Positions 13,463-24,980 of a stretch of 64,000 nucleotides of DNA are shown one piece after another. A model generated the notes under the pieces. The model made no database searches. It was not told the DNA's origin and saw only the letters and a program-made list of their open reading frames with translations. The stretch lies in contig RCAB01000291.1 of NCBI GenBank assembly GCA_003640385.1, positions 1-64,000 on the forward strand, written 5' to 3'. Position numbers and translations under genes: made by a program. Numbering within the stretch: the stretch's first letter is position 1; the number at the start of each line of letters is the position of its first letter. The DNA is from Setaria digitata. Taxonomy: Eukaryota > Nematoda > Chromadorea > Rhabditida > Setariidae.

Positions 13463-16400
13463 GTTAGTTAATCTTTAGTTAATCTATAAATACATATTTT
13501 TTCTTTACTTCAGTAATCTGAAATCTTTTTTGTTTGTGGAAGATTTCGATGCTAGCTTTCACGAAACTCAACCTAGAAATACCATAATTTGGAGACATAA
13601 TCTTCAAATCCTTGTGAAGTTGAAGATATTTTCAATGTCGCATGCCTTAGACAAGTGATCTCTGATCATCTCCGCTCTAGTATTCAACAGCTAACTTACG
13701 GGGTTAAGATTAATCTTGGCATCGCAAATTCTAGTCTTTAAAGTTATAAATGACTGATGCAAAGCGAAGTTACTGTAGTTTCACTGATCATCGGAATTGA
13801 TGGTCTTTCTAACCTTAGAAAATTTTCTTTTAAAAACTCAAATGTCTTAACTTTAAATGTGATAGAAAGAAATTTTTCGAATTTTCTGTTTACTTCACGG
13901 ATTTTTCTACAGCGCTCTTTTGCTTTTGCTTTGCTTCCTCATCTTTTCGCTGCAGTATACAATCAAGGACATGATATGTCACAGTTTTGTACGGATGTGA
14001 ATTATTTACTCACGAATTTTCCCGAAAAGTTAATTAATAATGGTTAGTTGTAGTTCATTGGCGTAATTTTAAGAATTTTCTATTAGGATTTCAAATGAAA
14101 GACTGCACGAATTTCCAGTATCTATTAGAATCTTGTAGATTATCCACTAATAGTTGATATAGTGGCATGTATTCGACAAGCATGCGTAAATTTGGCCTCA
14201 GAATCCGGTTTCCGGAAGCTGCCGTTTGATCTACCGAAGTTATCAAGAGCTTGTCTAGAAATTAATCTGGAGAATGATGCAAATTACTTTATGCATTGCT
14301 ACCTTGATCGGTATCAGTTGGAATCAGTAATTTTTCAACTGTAGTTATTAATATTATCATTCTTTTTCTATTTAATGAATTTGTCGAAAAACAGCATGTT
14401 TCTTTAATGTAAAGCGAGAAATTTGTTAATAAAAACTTTGTTGACTGAGAATCCTTCCTGTGGGATGAAACTACAAAATCAACTGTTTGTCGTTACTTTA
14501 GCAATGAGATACATATATTCATAAATTCAACAGTATCGTATGGTATTGTTATGAGTAGTAGGTGAAGGGATCAAAAGTCGTTCATTTAAAGATATCTTTA
14601 AGTTTGAGCGAACCAACGCGACCAAGGATGCATGGTCTAAATGGAAATCGTGGATTTTTTGAAATGTTTGATGAAGAAGAAAATGTTGATAAACCAGGCG
14701 AATTGTTTATGGAAACATTAACGAAAATAGGTGATGCGGATTCACTGCGTTCGCTTTCCTTACAAATTAAAGATAATAGTAAGGTAAGTTATAAAGCGAA
14801 AATTTCTGCTTTTAAGATATGCCAATATTTGAATTGATAGGTTGCTTAATTCAAGTTCAAGTTCACCTTCTAATTTCTAATCGTTAGTCAATTACAGACG
14901 GTGGATATTTCCTGTCTTACATTTGCTGATTAATGATTTCAGTGTCACATGATTCTGGCGGAAAGTCAATGTAACTGGTCACATTTAGCTGCATTTTCGC
15001 CCACAACTGATTTGAAAAACCTTCGCTCTTTAGCATTTTATTACGCTGGTCTAGATATTCCACCAGAATTCCACGATATGGCGAGTCTTGCTTGTGCTGA
15101 GCTTCAAAAATGGGATCAAAGTTTCTTAAAAATGTGCTGTTTACTTGCATCGAATTAGTTATTAAGTTATTATTAAGGATATGGATATTTTTTTTGGAGA
15201 TTTTCATGATAATTTTGCTATATTTTCTTGACTTTCTTTTTGAGGTGTACTAAAGAAAACACTGGTGGTCAGATATATTCCATAATGTTTGCTCGATTTA
15301 AAAAGCAATCGGAATTGTCCCGATTGTTGTGCGATACTGCCGTGTAGGTCCCTTGCATTTTTACCATTCAATGAACACTTGTAGAAAGTCTTTTTTCACA
15401 TAGTATCAGCAAATCTCTTTCTTATTTTTCTTCAGTAGATGAAAAATATTCTTTATTTTGTAAGCTATTTTCCAAAAGTCCAGTTCCTATAAGTGATGAA
15501 TGAACTGGTATGATTATACTGTATTTCAGCAAAGCTAAGTGTAATGAGATTGCCAAATCATTGATTATATCTCGAAATTTATTAAACGACTTAAGCCGTT
15601 GTTGCGAAATGAAGAACTTGATGGAGCAAAATGTACCTCCAGTTCGAGGTTCTATATTGAGCTGCCCATGGGTAGTATGCAAATATGGGAGCGAGCGTAT
15701 TCCAGAACGAATTTTGAATCCGATAATTGTTGCTCGAGCGGAGTGCCTTTACAGTAAAAATGCCCACGAAGTAAGCCTTAAAATTTGGTAATTCCTCTTT
15801 TCTTTGTCCTTTAATTCCTGTGAAATTTCTTTTTTCAGCGTGCTCTTCAAATTATTGAAAAATATCGGAAATTTGTGACCGCTGATGAGAATGCATATCG
15901 TGAATACGATATCACAAAAGCTCGTATTTTAAAAAAATGTGGATATGAGCAAGCAGCACGGTTGCTTTTATCGCAGATTTGCAATATGAAGTCGGGAACT
16001 GGCCTTTCCAGCAGTAATTTTCTTGAGCTTTCGCTCAAAGCTCGAATGCTGTTAGCTGAATTTGATGTGGAGGCATGTAGGCCGGATTTAGCCATTGAAG
16101 CTATGCAAGTAGTATGTATTTCCAAAATTGAAATATTTCATTAGTGTTCGATTAAAGGGTTTAATTTTTTGGCTAGATGAAATATATGTCTACATCTTGC
16201 TTCGTTTAGTTTGGTTTTTATATTTCTTGTTAACTTTTCTCCAGTAAGGTTGTCAAAGCTAGAGAGTCACAAATATATTGTTCAGGTTGTGCAGAATATT
16301 TTGAATAGTGGTCATGAAAACGTTCTGTTATTAGCGAAAGCTTATCGAAAGCTTGCGGAGTATGCTGAAACGAAACTGTTGTCACTTGAGAATTATTGTT

Positions 16401-19400
16401 CCTCTAAAACTTTTAAAGTTAAAGAAGCAGCAATTAAAAAGTGGGAAGAAGAACTTCAAAGAATAAAGGAAGAAAAGTTTCATGCTGCCAGGCGCGTTTC
16501 AATCTTGAATGTTTTATTTTGAAGTGGATTAATTTGTAAACAGTAATTATTGTGGGAACGAGGAAAAGCAAATTAATAATAACGAGGTTTAATAATTTTT
16601 GGATAATCCGCATTATTCGTGAAATTCTAACCCATGCAAACACACTTATTGAAGCCCCATGCCCTTTTCCTACTGCGTACTGTATGCGCTAAATCTTTAG
16701 AGATCGGTGACATTTTAATGCTGATATGGATTGAAATGGATTAGTGTAATCATTTGGCTGCAGTTCAACGTATGAAATAGAGAAAAAACTGTTGCTAGAT
16801 TTGAAAGAAACTTAAACGGATACATTATTTGCAGACAAGAGAAAACGTTGGAGGAGGAGATGATATTTGAGGAAAGGCGCATTCAGAAGGAAAAAACATT
16901 TGAAGAGAAGGAATTGGAACAGTATTGTAACGATAAAAATACTCTGGTTTTTAGACTTTCTCTTTTCAGTTAAAATCGGTCTATAATTAACTAGGTCACG
17001 GTCCACATAGTATAGAAGAAGAGCCGAAATCGCTTATTAACGTTATTTAATGGAAGTTTTACTAAAATTTAGTGTTCAGAATTTCTGTTGAAGTTCAAGA
17101 TGTGTGTGTTTATTCCAGATCTTGACTGCGTTGAATGGCTATTTAGCATCCTTAGAACTTGATGCGAATGCTGTAGATATTCCTTACCGAATTTTGCCGT
17201 TCTTTGTTAAAGCCAAACACAACAAAAATTTGTTAGAGCCATTAAGAGTAAGTAAGCATTTAAAATAAAAACTGAAAAATTTGTTGAGGACTTTAAATTT
17301 TTTTATTCCCTTTTTCTTGTCTTTTATTCCCGTGATCATCCATCCATCATTCTCTAAACCTTTTCAGAATGATTATTTATGTTTTCCATTAATGCATTTA
17401 TAATTTTACAAATTTAGATACGTCTGAATCGATTTCAATCGCGTCCTTGGATACCTCTGATTAGTCATCTTTGTTCACACTTTTTCGATGATGCGCCATT
17501 GGCGCCACTTGTGCGTAAGGTAATTTTATTATTTATTATTTCTACTCTCACAAATGATTTAAACTTTCAAATTATATGAAAAACAGTCCAATGCTTATTT
17601 TCAGATGCTTTTAACTGCGTTGCTTGACTATCCATACCATGTACTTCATCACCTACTATTTTATACCAATTCGACGCATATATCAGTAGATTCACAAGTT
17701 GTTTTTTTTTTTTCTTTTGCTTCTTTTTTTTTTTTAATTTTGTTTTGCAAATTTGTGAAATTTGTTTTTTGTGATATATTTTGAACTTGTGATATATTCG
17801 AGATCAAGTACCTTGCATCAAGTATTTTTTATATAAATTTGCCTTAAGTTCATGATCTAGTAGTCATGATCGCACTTTTGAATAAATTATTTAACGAATA
17901 AATTTGGTTAATAATTCTATCGTTATTTTGAGGAACGGTTGCGTCGAGTGAAAGATTTGTTAAGGGAAGCTTCCACGAAAGATAAATCACTGAAAAATCC
18001 TATTATTATCATGAAAAAAGCATTTTCTTTGTATGCGCAATTTGCAGCCTCATCTGTCAAGATCTTTCAATGTAAAAAATATGCAAGTTAGTTTTGGAAA
18101 AAATTGTGTTAAATGGCTGCTGTGTTATGCCTTCTTTTAAATTCAAACTCCTCGTTTTATTACAGGATCAACAGCCTCCATTGCTGATTCCGTCTTATTA
18201 AAGGAAGTTCGGAGCCTTCAAAATGTCCCAATTCCGGCTATTGAACAACCGGTCAGTTAATTTTAATAAAATTTTTCCAAAATCTTAAGGAAGCATTTTT
18301 GGATTTATTTCAGAAGGGAAGTCCTTTTTTTATTTTGGCTTTGTTTCAGTTAACTGACGACTCTTCACAGCTTATCACTTTTGTTAAAATTAATTCAGTG
18401 GTAACAATTGCTGATGGTATTACACAACCAACAATAGTTACCGTAACTGGGAGTGATGGAAATATTCGCAAGTTGATTTTTAAGGTGGCTTATCTCTTAG
18501 ATTAAATTCATTATTGCTCTTGCGCTCATCCTAAATTGCTAGTTCGTGGTTTGTATTGATTATTTTAGAACGAAGACTTACGACAGGACTCATTAGTTGA
18601 ACAACTTTTTACTGTGGTAAACATTTTGCTCATGGATGGACAAAAAACGTTTCCGCTGCGTACTTATCATGTTATGCCAATTAATTCGAATGCTGGAATA
18701 ATCGAATTTTGTTTGGGGACAGTTTCACTTTGTGAGTAATAAATGAAGCTTTATTTTATCATTTAAACAATCTACTTAAGTGATAGGTTAGTACAATAAA
18801 TATAATTTATAGCAGATTGTTAATTTAAGAATTTTCTCTGTTCCTAGCTCTTGTGAATGCGATATGAAATAGCACCCCTAGTTTTATCACTGTTTAATGA
18901 ATTGGTTATTAAAACGAATATAAGAACAGTAAAATACCAAAATATGTAAAATAACATCTGATATAGGTGATTATATTTGTGGTGCGGATCGTAAAAGTGG
19001 TATGCACAGAAAGCTTTATCCTCTTGAAATGACGGCAGCCGCTGCACGTCTCAAGCTTTCGGAGGCACTTTTTTTTCTTTTGATCATACTTCTGTATACT
19101 TTTGTAGTTTTTTTTTTTTTAATATTTTTTGTAGACATGGACTTAGTTGGTACGCAATTTTAGTCTTCTACTACATTGAAAAAAAAAAAAAAAAAAAAAA
19201 ATCAGTTCGCTTGTCACTGTTATGAAACTTTGAAAATATGTTTTTGCTCTTTTTCTCTTACTTTATATTTTGCATAGGCTCGGGCAAATCAATCGAATCT
19301 TGTTGAAACTTACAAAGAAATATGTAAAAACATTCATCCTGTATTTCGACATTTCTTTTATGATCGTTTTATGGACTCATTTGAATGGTGTTCTCGTATT

Positions 19401-20531
19401 AAAGATTATACAATATCTTTAGCGCGATGGTCGATAGGTATATTGTCTTAAATCTGCCTCATTGCTTTTATCTTTTGACACAGTTTCATTTTCTTTGAAA
19501 AACTGAATGAATGTAGCAGTATTTCTGTTGCAGTAGGGTATATAGTTGGCTTGGGTGATCGTCATTTGAATAACATCATGGTTGAAGAAGAAACTGGTCG
19601 ATTGGTTCATATCGATCTTGGTAATGATTGACTTTTATAATCATTGTACATAAATCGTAGTTTTTCTGGTGAATACTTTTTCCATTTTTTTGGTCGCTGT
19701 TATGAACTTAAATATTACCTTGACGTGAAGATTTTCTCTGTTGTCAGACTTTTTTCAAAGACTTTCATTTTCAAAAAAAAAAATTTTTTTTCGATGTCAT
19801 GTATTTTTTATCCCTTTATTACTTTTGTGTATTTTTCTGAAATCATTTCCAATTGTTTGAACTAGTTTTGTGTTTTCAAGGAATGGTATTCGAATTTGGT
19901 AAACGTAATTTACTGATACCTGAGCGAGTCCCTTTTCGTTTAACTAGGGAAATAGTTGATCCAATTTTGATTGAGGGCGTTAATGGAAAATTTAAGAATG
20001 TGGCTGTAAATACTTTGGATTGTTTGCGGAAAAATTCTCAGGTAATTATTTTCCCTTCACAAGCTTTCAAGTAATGCCGATACTTTGAAGTTATTCTGTA
20101 TCAAACTATCAGTCGGATTTGCATCCTTGAAATTTATAGGTACTGATTGGTTTAGCTCTTGTACTTTTACACGACTCACTGGCGAAATATCCTAAAGGTG
20201 AAAGTGACAGTCAGTTTGCAACCCTTGCGGTATGCAGGTTGCGCGATAAATTGGCAGGAATGGAAAACAGGATTTATATGGATCCCTTACAACAGGTAAT
20301 TTTGGATAAGTTAGTAAGATGGTTCAAGTTTTTCTATATTACATTGCGAGATTTATACGTTATGGCACAGACTTATAATAGAAAGAAATGTTCAGATCTT
20401 TTCTTACGAAGTGTAAATTTTCTAATGAGAGAAATTGTGACAGTTTCTTTTAGGTTTCTTATCTTATCAAAGAGGCAACTGATCCAGAAAACCTTGCTCG
20501 AATGTTTGCTGGTTGGATGCCCTTTTTGTAG
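5124..20531 (+). CDS. ATM: ATM-type serine/threonine checkpoint kinase (PIKK family), full length
   Basis: A nuclear kinase that senses DNA double-strand breaks and phosphorylates checkpoint and repair proteins at SQ/TQ sites. My model has 49 exons that keep reading phase throughout and give about 2,443 residues, shorter than the human protein (3,056). Residues 1 to about 1,400 are helical, HEAT-like solenoid with low recognisable similarity. A FAT-type helical region follows, containing a charged segment near 16350-16940. The kinase domain starts near residue 2,100: Lys of LIFK (about 2143), DLRQD, catalytic loop GLGDRHLNN (Asp about 2292), the DFG-equivalent DLG (about 2311), then [13 protein letters not shown], and the C-terminal FATC ending GWMPFL. 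The HIDLG.VFE.GK order and the FATC sequence fit ATM better than ATR, mTOR or SMG1. All catalytic residues I can check are present. The start follows an SL-like acceptor. Kinase and FATC assignments are firm; some N-terminal splice sites are less so. Confidence 0.9.
12133..12236 (+). repeat. Decayed duplicate of an ATM exon within the preceding intron
   Basis: This intronic stretch aligns over about 100 bases with the 5' half of the next exon (12248-12352). One of its frames reads [14 protein letters not shown], against [14 protein letters not shown] in the exon. The copies are close tandem neighbours. A small gap shifts the frame relative to the exon, and no phase-compatible acceptor and donor pair includes it, so it looks like a relic of exon duplication. 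Confidence 0.65.
13913..18251 (+). other. ATM exon map, exons 28-42 (FAT region)
   Basis: Exons: 13913-14042, 14163-14326, 14562-14783, 14943-15120, 15256-15343, 15530-15770, 15839-16115, 16245-16491, 16835-16946, 17119-17247, 17418-17519, 17605-17697, 17933-18086, 18166-18251; with the kinase exons this totals 49 or 50 depending on whether the exon-like block near 13.5-13.7 kb is ever used. The acceptor at 14561 is weak (no pyrimidine tract), and the exon ending at 16491 needs a GC donor. The peptide is helical and TPR-like, as in FAT domains. Confidence 0.65.
18350..20295 (+). other. ATM kinase domain exons
   Basis: Exons 18350-18484, 18569-18731, 18967-19064, 19278-19437, 19534-19620, 19881-20041, 20140-20295. 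They encode, in order, the glycine-loop region [15 protein letters not shown], the NEDLRQD segment, a segment matching the ATM lobe that ends in LCLGTVS-like sequence, the [20 protein letters not shown] helix, the [10 protein letters not shown] catalytic loop, the HIDLG activation loop start and the [11 protein letters not shown] segment. The order and spacing match PI3K-related kinases exactly, and the codons spanning introns restore conserved residues (Val of IVGYIVG, Gly of DLG), which supports the splice sites. Confidence 0.92.
20454..20531 (+). other. ATM FATC exon and stop
   Basis: The last exon encodes 25 residues, with [20 protein letters not shown] before TAG. The FATC signature (I/A-DP-NL-.-F.GW.P/A) is conserved across PIKKs and needed for kinase stability and regulation in the family. 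Confidence 0.92.
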
Positions 20532-20575
20532 AAGTGTGGATTTCCTTTTTTCTATGTGTATAAATTTATTGTTTT

Positions 20576-20581
20576 ATTAAA
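20576..20581 (+). terminator. Poly-A signal variant ATTAAA
   Basis: Common variant of AATAAA, 45 bases after the ATM stop, followed by an AT-rich stretch. Confidence 0.5.
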
Positions 20582-21338
20582 ACACAGGATTATCATTCAC
20601 TGTTCATGTTACGTTCAAAATGTGTTTTGAATTAAATAGTTTTTTTTTTTTTTCTTTCGATATCTATTTCTCTTGCACACTCATTAGCACGACATCTAAG
20701 TCTTGTCTTTCAGTGGGTTTAATGCACACCGGTTCAATCATAACAAACTATGTGTATGTTGAGCTTGATTTCTTTTTTTTTGTTTGATCATCCACTTCTT
20801 ATATTAGATCATAAACTATCTTCTAGCATTCGCATCTGTACTCAAGGACAAGGGGAGATGCATGTTCTGTCTAACCATTAAACATATTATGATAGTTGTC
20901 TTGTCCAATCTATATGGTGCTTTATAGCTTAAGTATAATAAAATGATTCTTAGCCTACTTTAAGATATATTAAATACTGTTTTGAAATGAAGATTATCAA
21001 ATAAAAGCTTTTTTAGTTGCTGTGTCGATATTAACTCATAAGTAATATCAGTAATGGAAATTCCACCGAAGTAAGGTAATAAAAATATCTGAAATAAGAT
21101 ATAAAGAAATTCCGTGACGCTTTTAGAAAATTGCAGAGAAAAAATCCGAAGATTCTTTTGTGCAGTTTTCCTTCCATCAGTCTTCCTAACTTACTTTAGG
21201 TTCACAATATGGCAGAAAGGTTTTGTATGTATTCAGCTGACGCAGTGAAATTTTAAAACGCGGTGCAGGCGCTATTGCTGGGTTAAAATAAAACCCTTCT
21301 TGTTGGCATCAGTTGGCACTATTGATATTTTCCTAATT

Positions 21339-21564
21339 AGTGTCAAGGACAGAGATGTTAAAATCAATAAATAGTTCTATCGGCTACAAAATTCTGAGTC
21401 CGGTTCAGAATCTGCTCGTTTCTCTATTCCCTCCCATGATAACGAGTTTGAATCAGTCTAGTGTTTTTAATTCAGAAAGCTATCAATTGGGTAACCTTTT
21501 GGGCGCGTCAAAATCTGAATATGAATCAGGCCAAAATATAGTGGACGAACCACTTGGAAGCTAA
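21339..21564 (+). CDS. Possible terminal exon or small ORF, unknown
   Basis: An open frame of about 74 codons preceded by an acceptor-like TTTTCCTAATTAG ending near 21341 and ending TAA at 21564, with AATAATAAAA about 60 bases on. The peptide is Ser/Asn-rich with balanced composition (ISSIGYK-like start, ends DEPLGS) and matches nothing I recognise. No convincing upstream exon was found between it and ATM, so it may be a chance frame. Confidence 0.2.
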
Positions 21565-24500
21565 AAACGACTATAAAAATGAACGGAAACACGTAACTAT
21601 GGATGTCAAAAATTTTGCAAATTAATAATAAAAACTGTTGGAAAAAAAGTGTTTAATGTATTACAACCTCACTTTTATGGCGATTTCATGTTATCGAAAT
21701 ACTATTTTCGCCTTCCTTGCCCGCAATAGTAAGTGAAATAAAGCGGTTGATAATTTTATGTCCCTTAACTTTTACATCTTTAATGTGAAATACATTACTT
21801 ACACTTGATTCAGTAGAAAGAGCCATGCTTTAAACCTTTTCATCAAGCAAGTCCATGTGCTAAAGTGAATTTAGTTCAATTTAAGCCAATTGTCCTTTCT
21901 TAAACAGTTAAGTGAATTAAAAAGTCTCCATTTACCTGTATTTGTGTAGGCTAATTGGAAGTAAATTTAATTTTGTACAATATAAATTAGATCCCTTTTC
22001 TCACGAGAAGAATCCAATACTTCATGAAAATTAGTCACCTGTAATTTGTAATGAGCGCTTGATTTATGTTTTTTGAAAATGAAACCGGTGAAAAAGGAAA
22101 TTTCTCAGATCATTTGTCTTAATGATCATATTTTATAAAACTGGTAGTAAAAAAAAAATTTTGCATTAACTTCATGTTGTCTGTGCCGGTCCACTGTGGC
22201 AGAATTTTTACTTTTTAAATGAACTAATTTATTTTACTCGAGAAATTTGATTTTTAAAACTTCAATGTTTCTAGCACATTCTTTCTATTACAATCGTGTA
22301 TCAAAATTTCAAAAAGCTAACGGCGACGTTTTTCGACACATCCACATTCCTTTTTCAGTTGTCCAATACAGTGGAGAATAGAGAATAATTGTGGCAAGCT
22401 CGATTATTTCTTTTCATTCAGTCTTGAGCTATAAACAAATTAAATGATTTGCGAATTCCCTCTCAACACAACGGGTCTATCGCTTTCCATTGCTAACCAA
22501 TCTCCAATTACCAATTACGCAGTTTATTAATTCATGAGATTGTAGTATTACTCTGAATCCTCAAATCTTTCGTCTAATTCTAATCTGTGAAACGTTCATT
22601 AAGGCCAACAATAACATATTTCTTACCAAAATCAATTTGCATTTTTTAACATTCTGGAAATAAAATAGTGTAGTAAAACTTGGCAGTACTGTCAACTTTA
22701 ACAGCATGATCTAATTTATGCTTTTCAATACATCTCAGTCATTCACTTTGTTATAGCTGCTACTTCAAGGTGATTTAAGCTTGAATAAGGGACGGCAATA
22801 AAACTGCACCTAGCAAAAATCATTAAGTGCTGGCTTTATTATTTATCAGCAGCTATTGAAGAGTGGTATCGATGCGTTACTTTTTATCTTTTTATCAAAA
22901 GTAAGAGCAAAACTGATATAATTTAAATTTTCAGTGCACAAAATCCTATTTTTCCTACAAACAAATATTATTCATAATTTTATTGCTGCAAGTGTCCTTA
23001 GCTACTTTTACTTAACTGTACCTTTCTCTTCCTTGACTTTGGTCTACTTTCATATATGTAGCGGCAAATTAATGATTTCATTCAAACGAAGTCGATAATT
23101 TACATATATTTAGAACTCATCGTACTTCTTTTTGGCAATAGGAAATTGGTAACAATTAAGTGACATTTTCAAATTTTCAAAAAAGCAATTCGAAGAGTTC
23201 AAGCACTTCGGCTTAATGCTTTTCTCAAGTTTTTTAATCATAGTAGCCCGACGTTTCTTAATTAAAGAAATTATGTGGAGCAATCAATCCTCACTGAAAA
23301 GACGTGGACCAGTTTATTGCAGCAAAAGGGAAAATACAGTATTTTTCTGTATAGGTTTATTAGATGAAATTGTGAGCACTTGATTGACTGCAGATAATCA
23401 TCAAAATTTTGTTTTTATTAATAAAATCCTATCAGATCTCTATCTTATATTCAAAGTAACATCAGCTAGTGATACGATATCAGTTGTCAACTAAGCAATT
23501 GTACGAGTATACTTGATGCAAAGATTTCTATATATGAACATAAATAAAGATTTTATTGAGGAATATTATTCCTGGGAAGGACAATTTATAAAGTAACTTT
23601 GATTTGCAAATTAGAAAAGGAATTTGACTTGAAAAATAAAGGTATATATATCCAAATTGGATTAACTAATCACATTAAAATATTCTGGAAAAAAGAAAGT
23701 GGAACAAATGTAAAAGTTTTAAATATTAAGTTCCTTAAACCTTAATAAATTTGTGACCTTCCAATCAAAGAAAATGCTAATTGACTAGAAAAAGGTTTGT
23801 AACTTTGTAACATATGATAAGCTGATAATAATAAACAAGTCTAAGCAGTTTATTAAAATTAATTTTCACCAACAATTATTGTATTGAAGCAGAAAAATAT
23901 AATTGCAAGCAATATGTGTTTATGGACAAACTCATGATTGTAAGCAGTTAGTTAATATTGTTAGGATTTTGAAATTTACATATCTGGAATGTAACTTTTT
24001 TATGCTGGCTACTTTGCTTAAAACTGGGAAATTAAAAGTGAGAAAGAAACCACAACGTAATGAAATGTGAAGTGGACCAAGTATCCTAAACTACATCCAT
24101 CCTTCACCATCAAATGGTATTATTCCTTCACATTATTGATGAATTTCCTACACAGTTCTTGCAAAAATCTCCATTGTTACAGAAAGCAGAACTGTATGTT
24201 ACAAGTGAGAAATAGTGATCGATGCAGAACGAGAATTAAACATATATGGATCATATTGTTTCTACTAACTGCCTGTATATTTTCCAAACTATTTAATCTA
24301 CATAAATTTCCCATATTAATCAACTTTTTTTTTAAAGTGTGGATATTTTTGGTAGTTAAATCTCATGAAACATGTATAGCTTAAATTTCTAATTTCTGTT
24401 ATTCCATGAAGTCTACATTATTAAATTTTTTGATATAAGAAGGATTTAGGATTTGCGCACAGTAACGAGCTAAAAAAAGATTTAAAAAGATCAGCGAAAA

Positions 24501-24706
24501 ATGAACATTATAAAATATTTATAAATTATTGACAGCATCTCAAAGAGGCACTTAATAAGTAAACACATTCAACGACTACTTACTACTATACTTCAGAAAA
24601 ATTTGAGCAATAATCAAAAATGCAAACACTTGACGCTAAATAAATGCCGAGTCAGTAACATCGGTAATGAATCCAAATTAATTAAGCCTTTCATTGCAAG
24701 GGAACA

Positions 24707-24980
24707 TCACAAGAATGCTAACGAGCTGACTAAGCATAACTCGGATATGTTGGAAGAGTGAATAATGCGTAAGGTACAGGTACTGAAGCTTGTGAAATGA
24801 AAAGATTTGGAGCTGTTAAACAAATTGTTGTTAATGTTGTTGCTGTTGATGTTAGTGATGATAATAATAAAGTTGATGGTGGTGAGGAAGACAAGGAGCA
24901 CCAACTGGTGGGACTTGGTGCTGGTGGAAGTGCTTATGTTAGCATCCGCTCCTGGATTACAGTTTTTCCACTTGACCTGA
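24707..24980 (-). CDS. Possible last exon, Asn/Ser/Thr-rich, unknown
   Basis: On the minus strand a strong TTTTTCAAATTTCAG acceptor precedes an open frame starting VKWKN and becoming Asn/Ser/Thr-rich up to a TGA at 24707. A second minus-strand frame through the same bases also stays open and ends PVPYALFTLPTYPSYA. The VKWKN start resembles the end of a homeodomain helix 3, but no WFQNRR-coding exon was found upstream, so I do not claim a homeobox. The + strand is also open here, as expected in simple-codon sequence. Confidence 0.2.
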
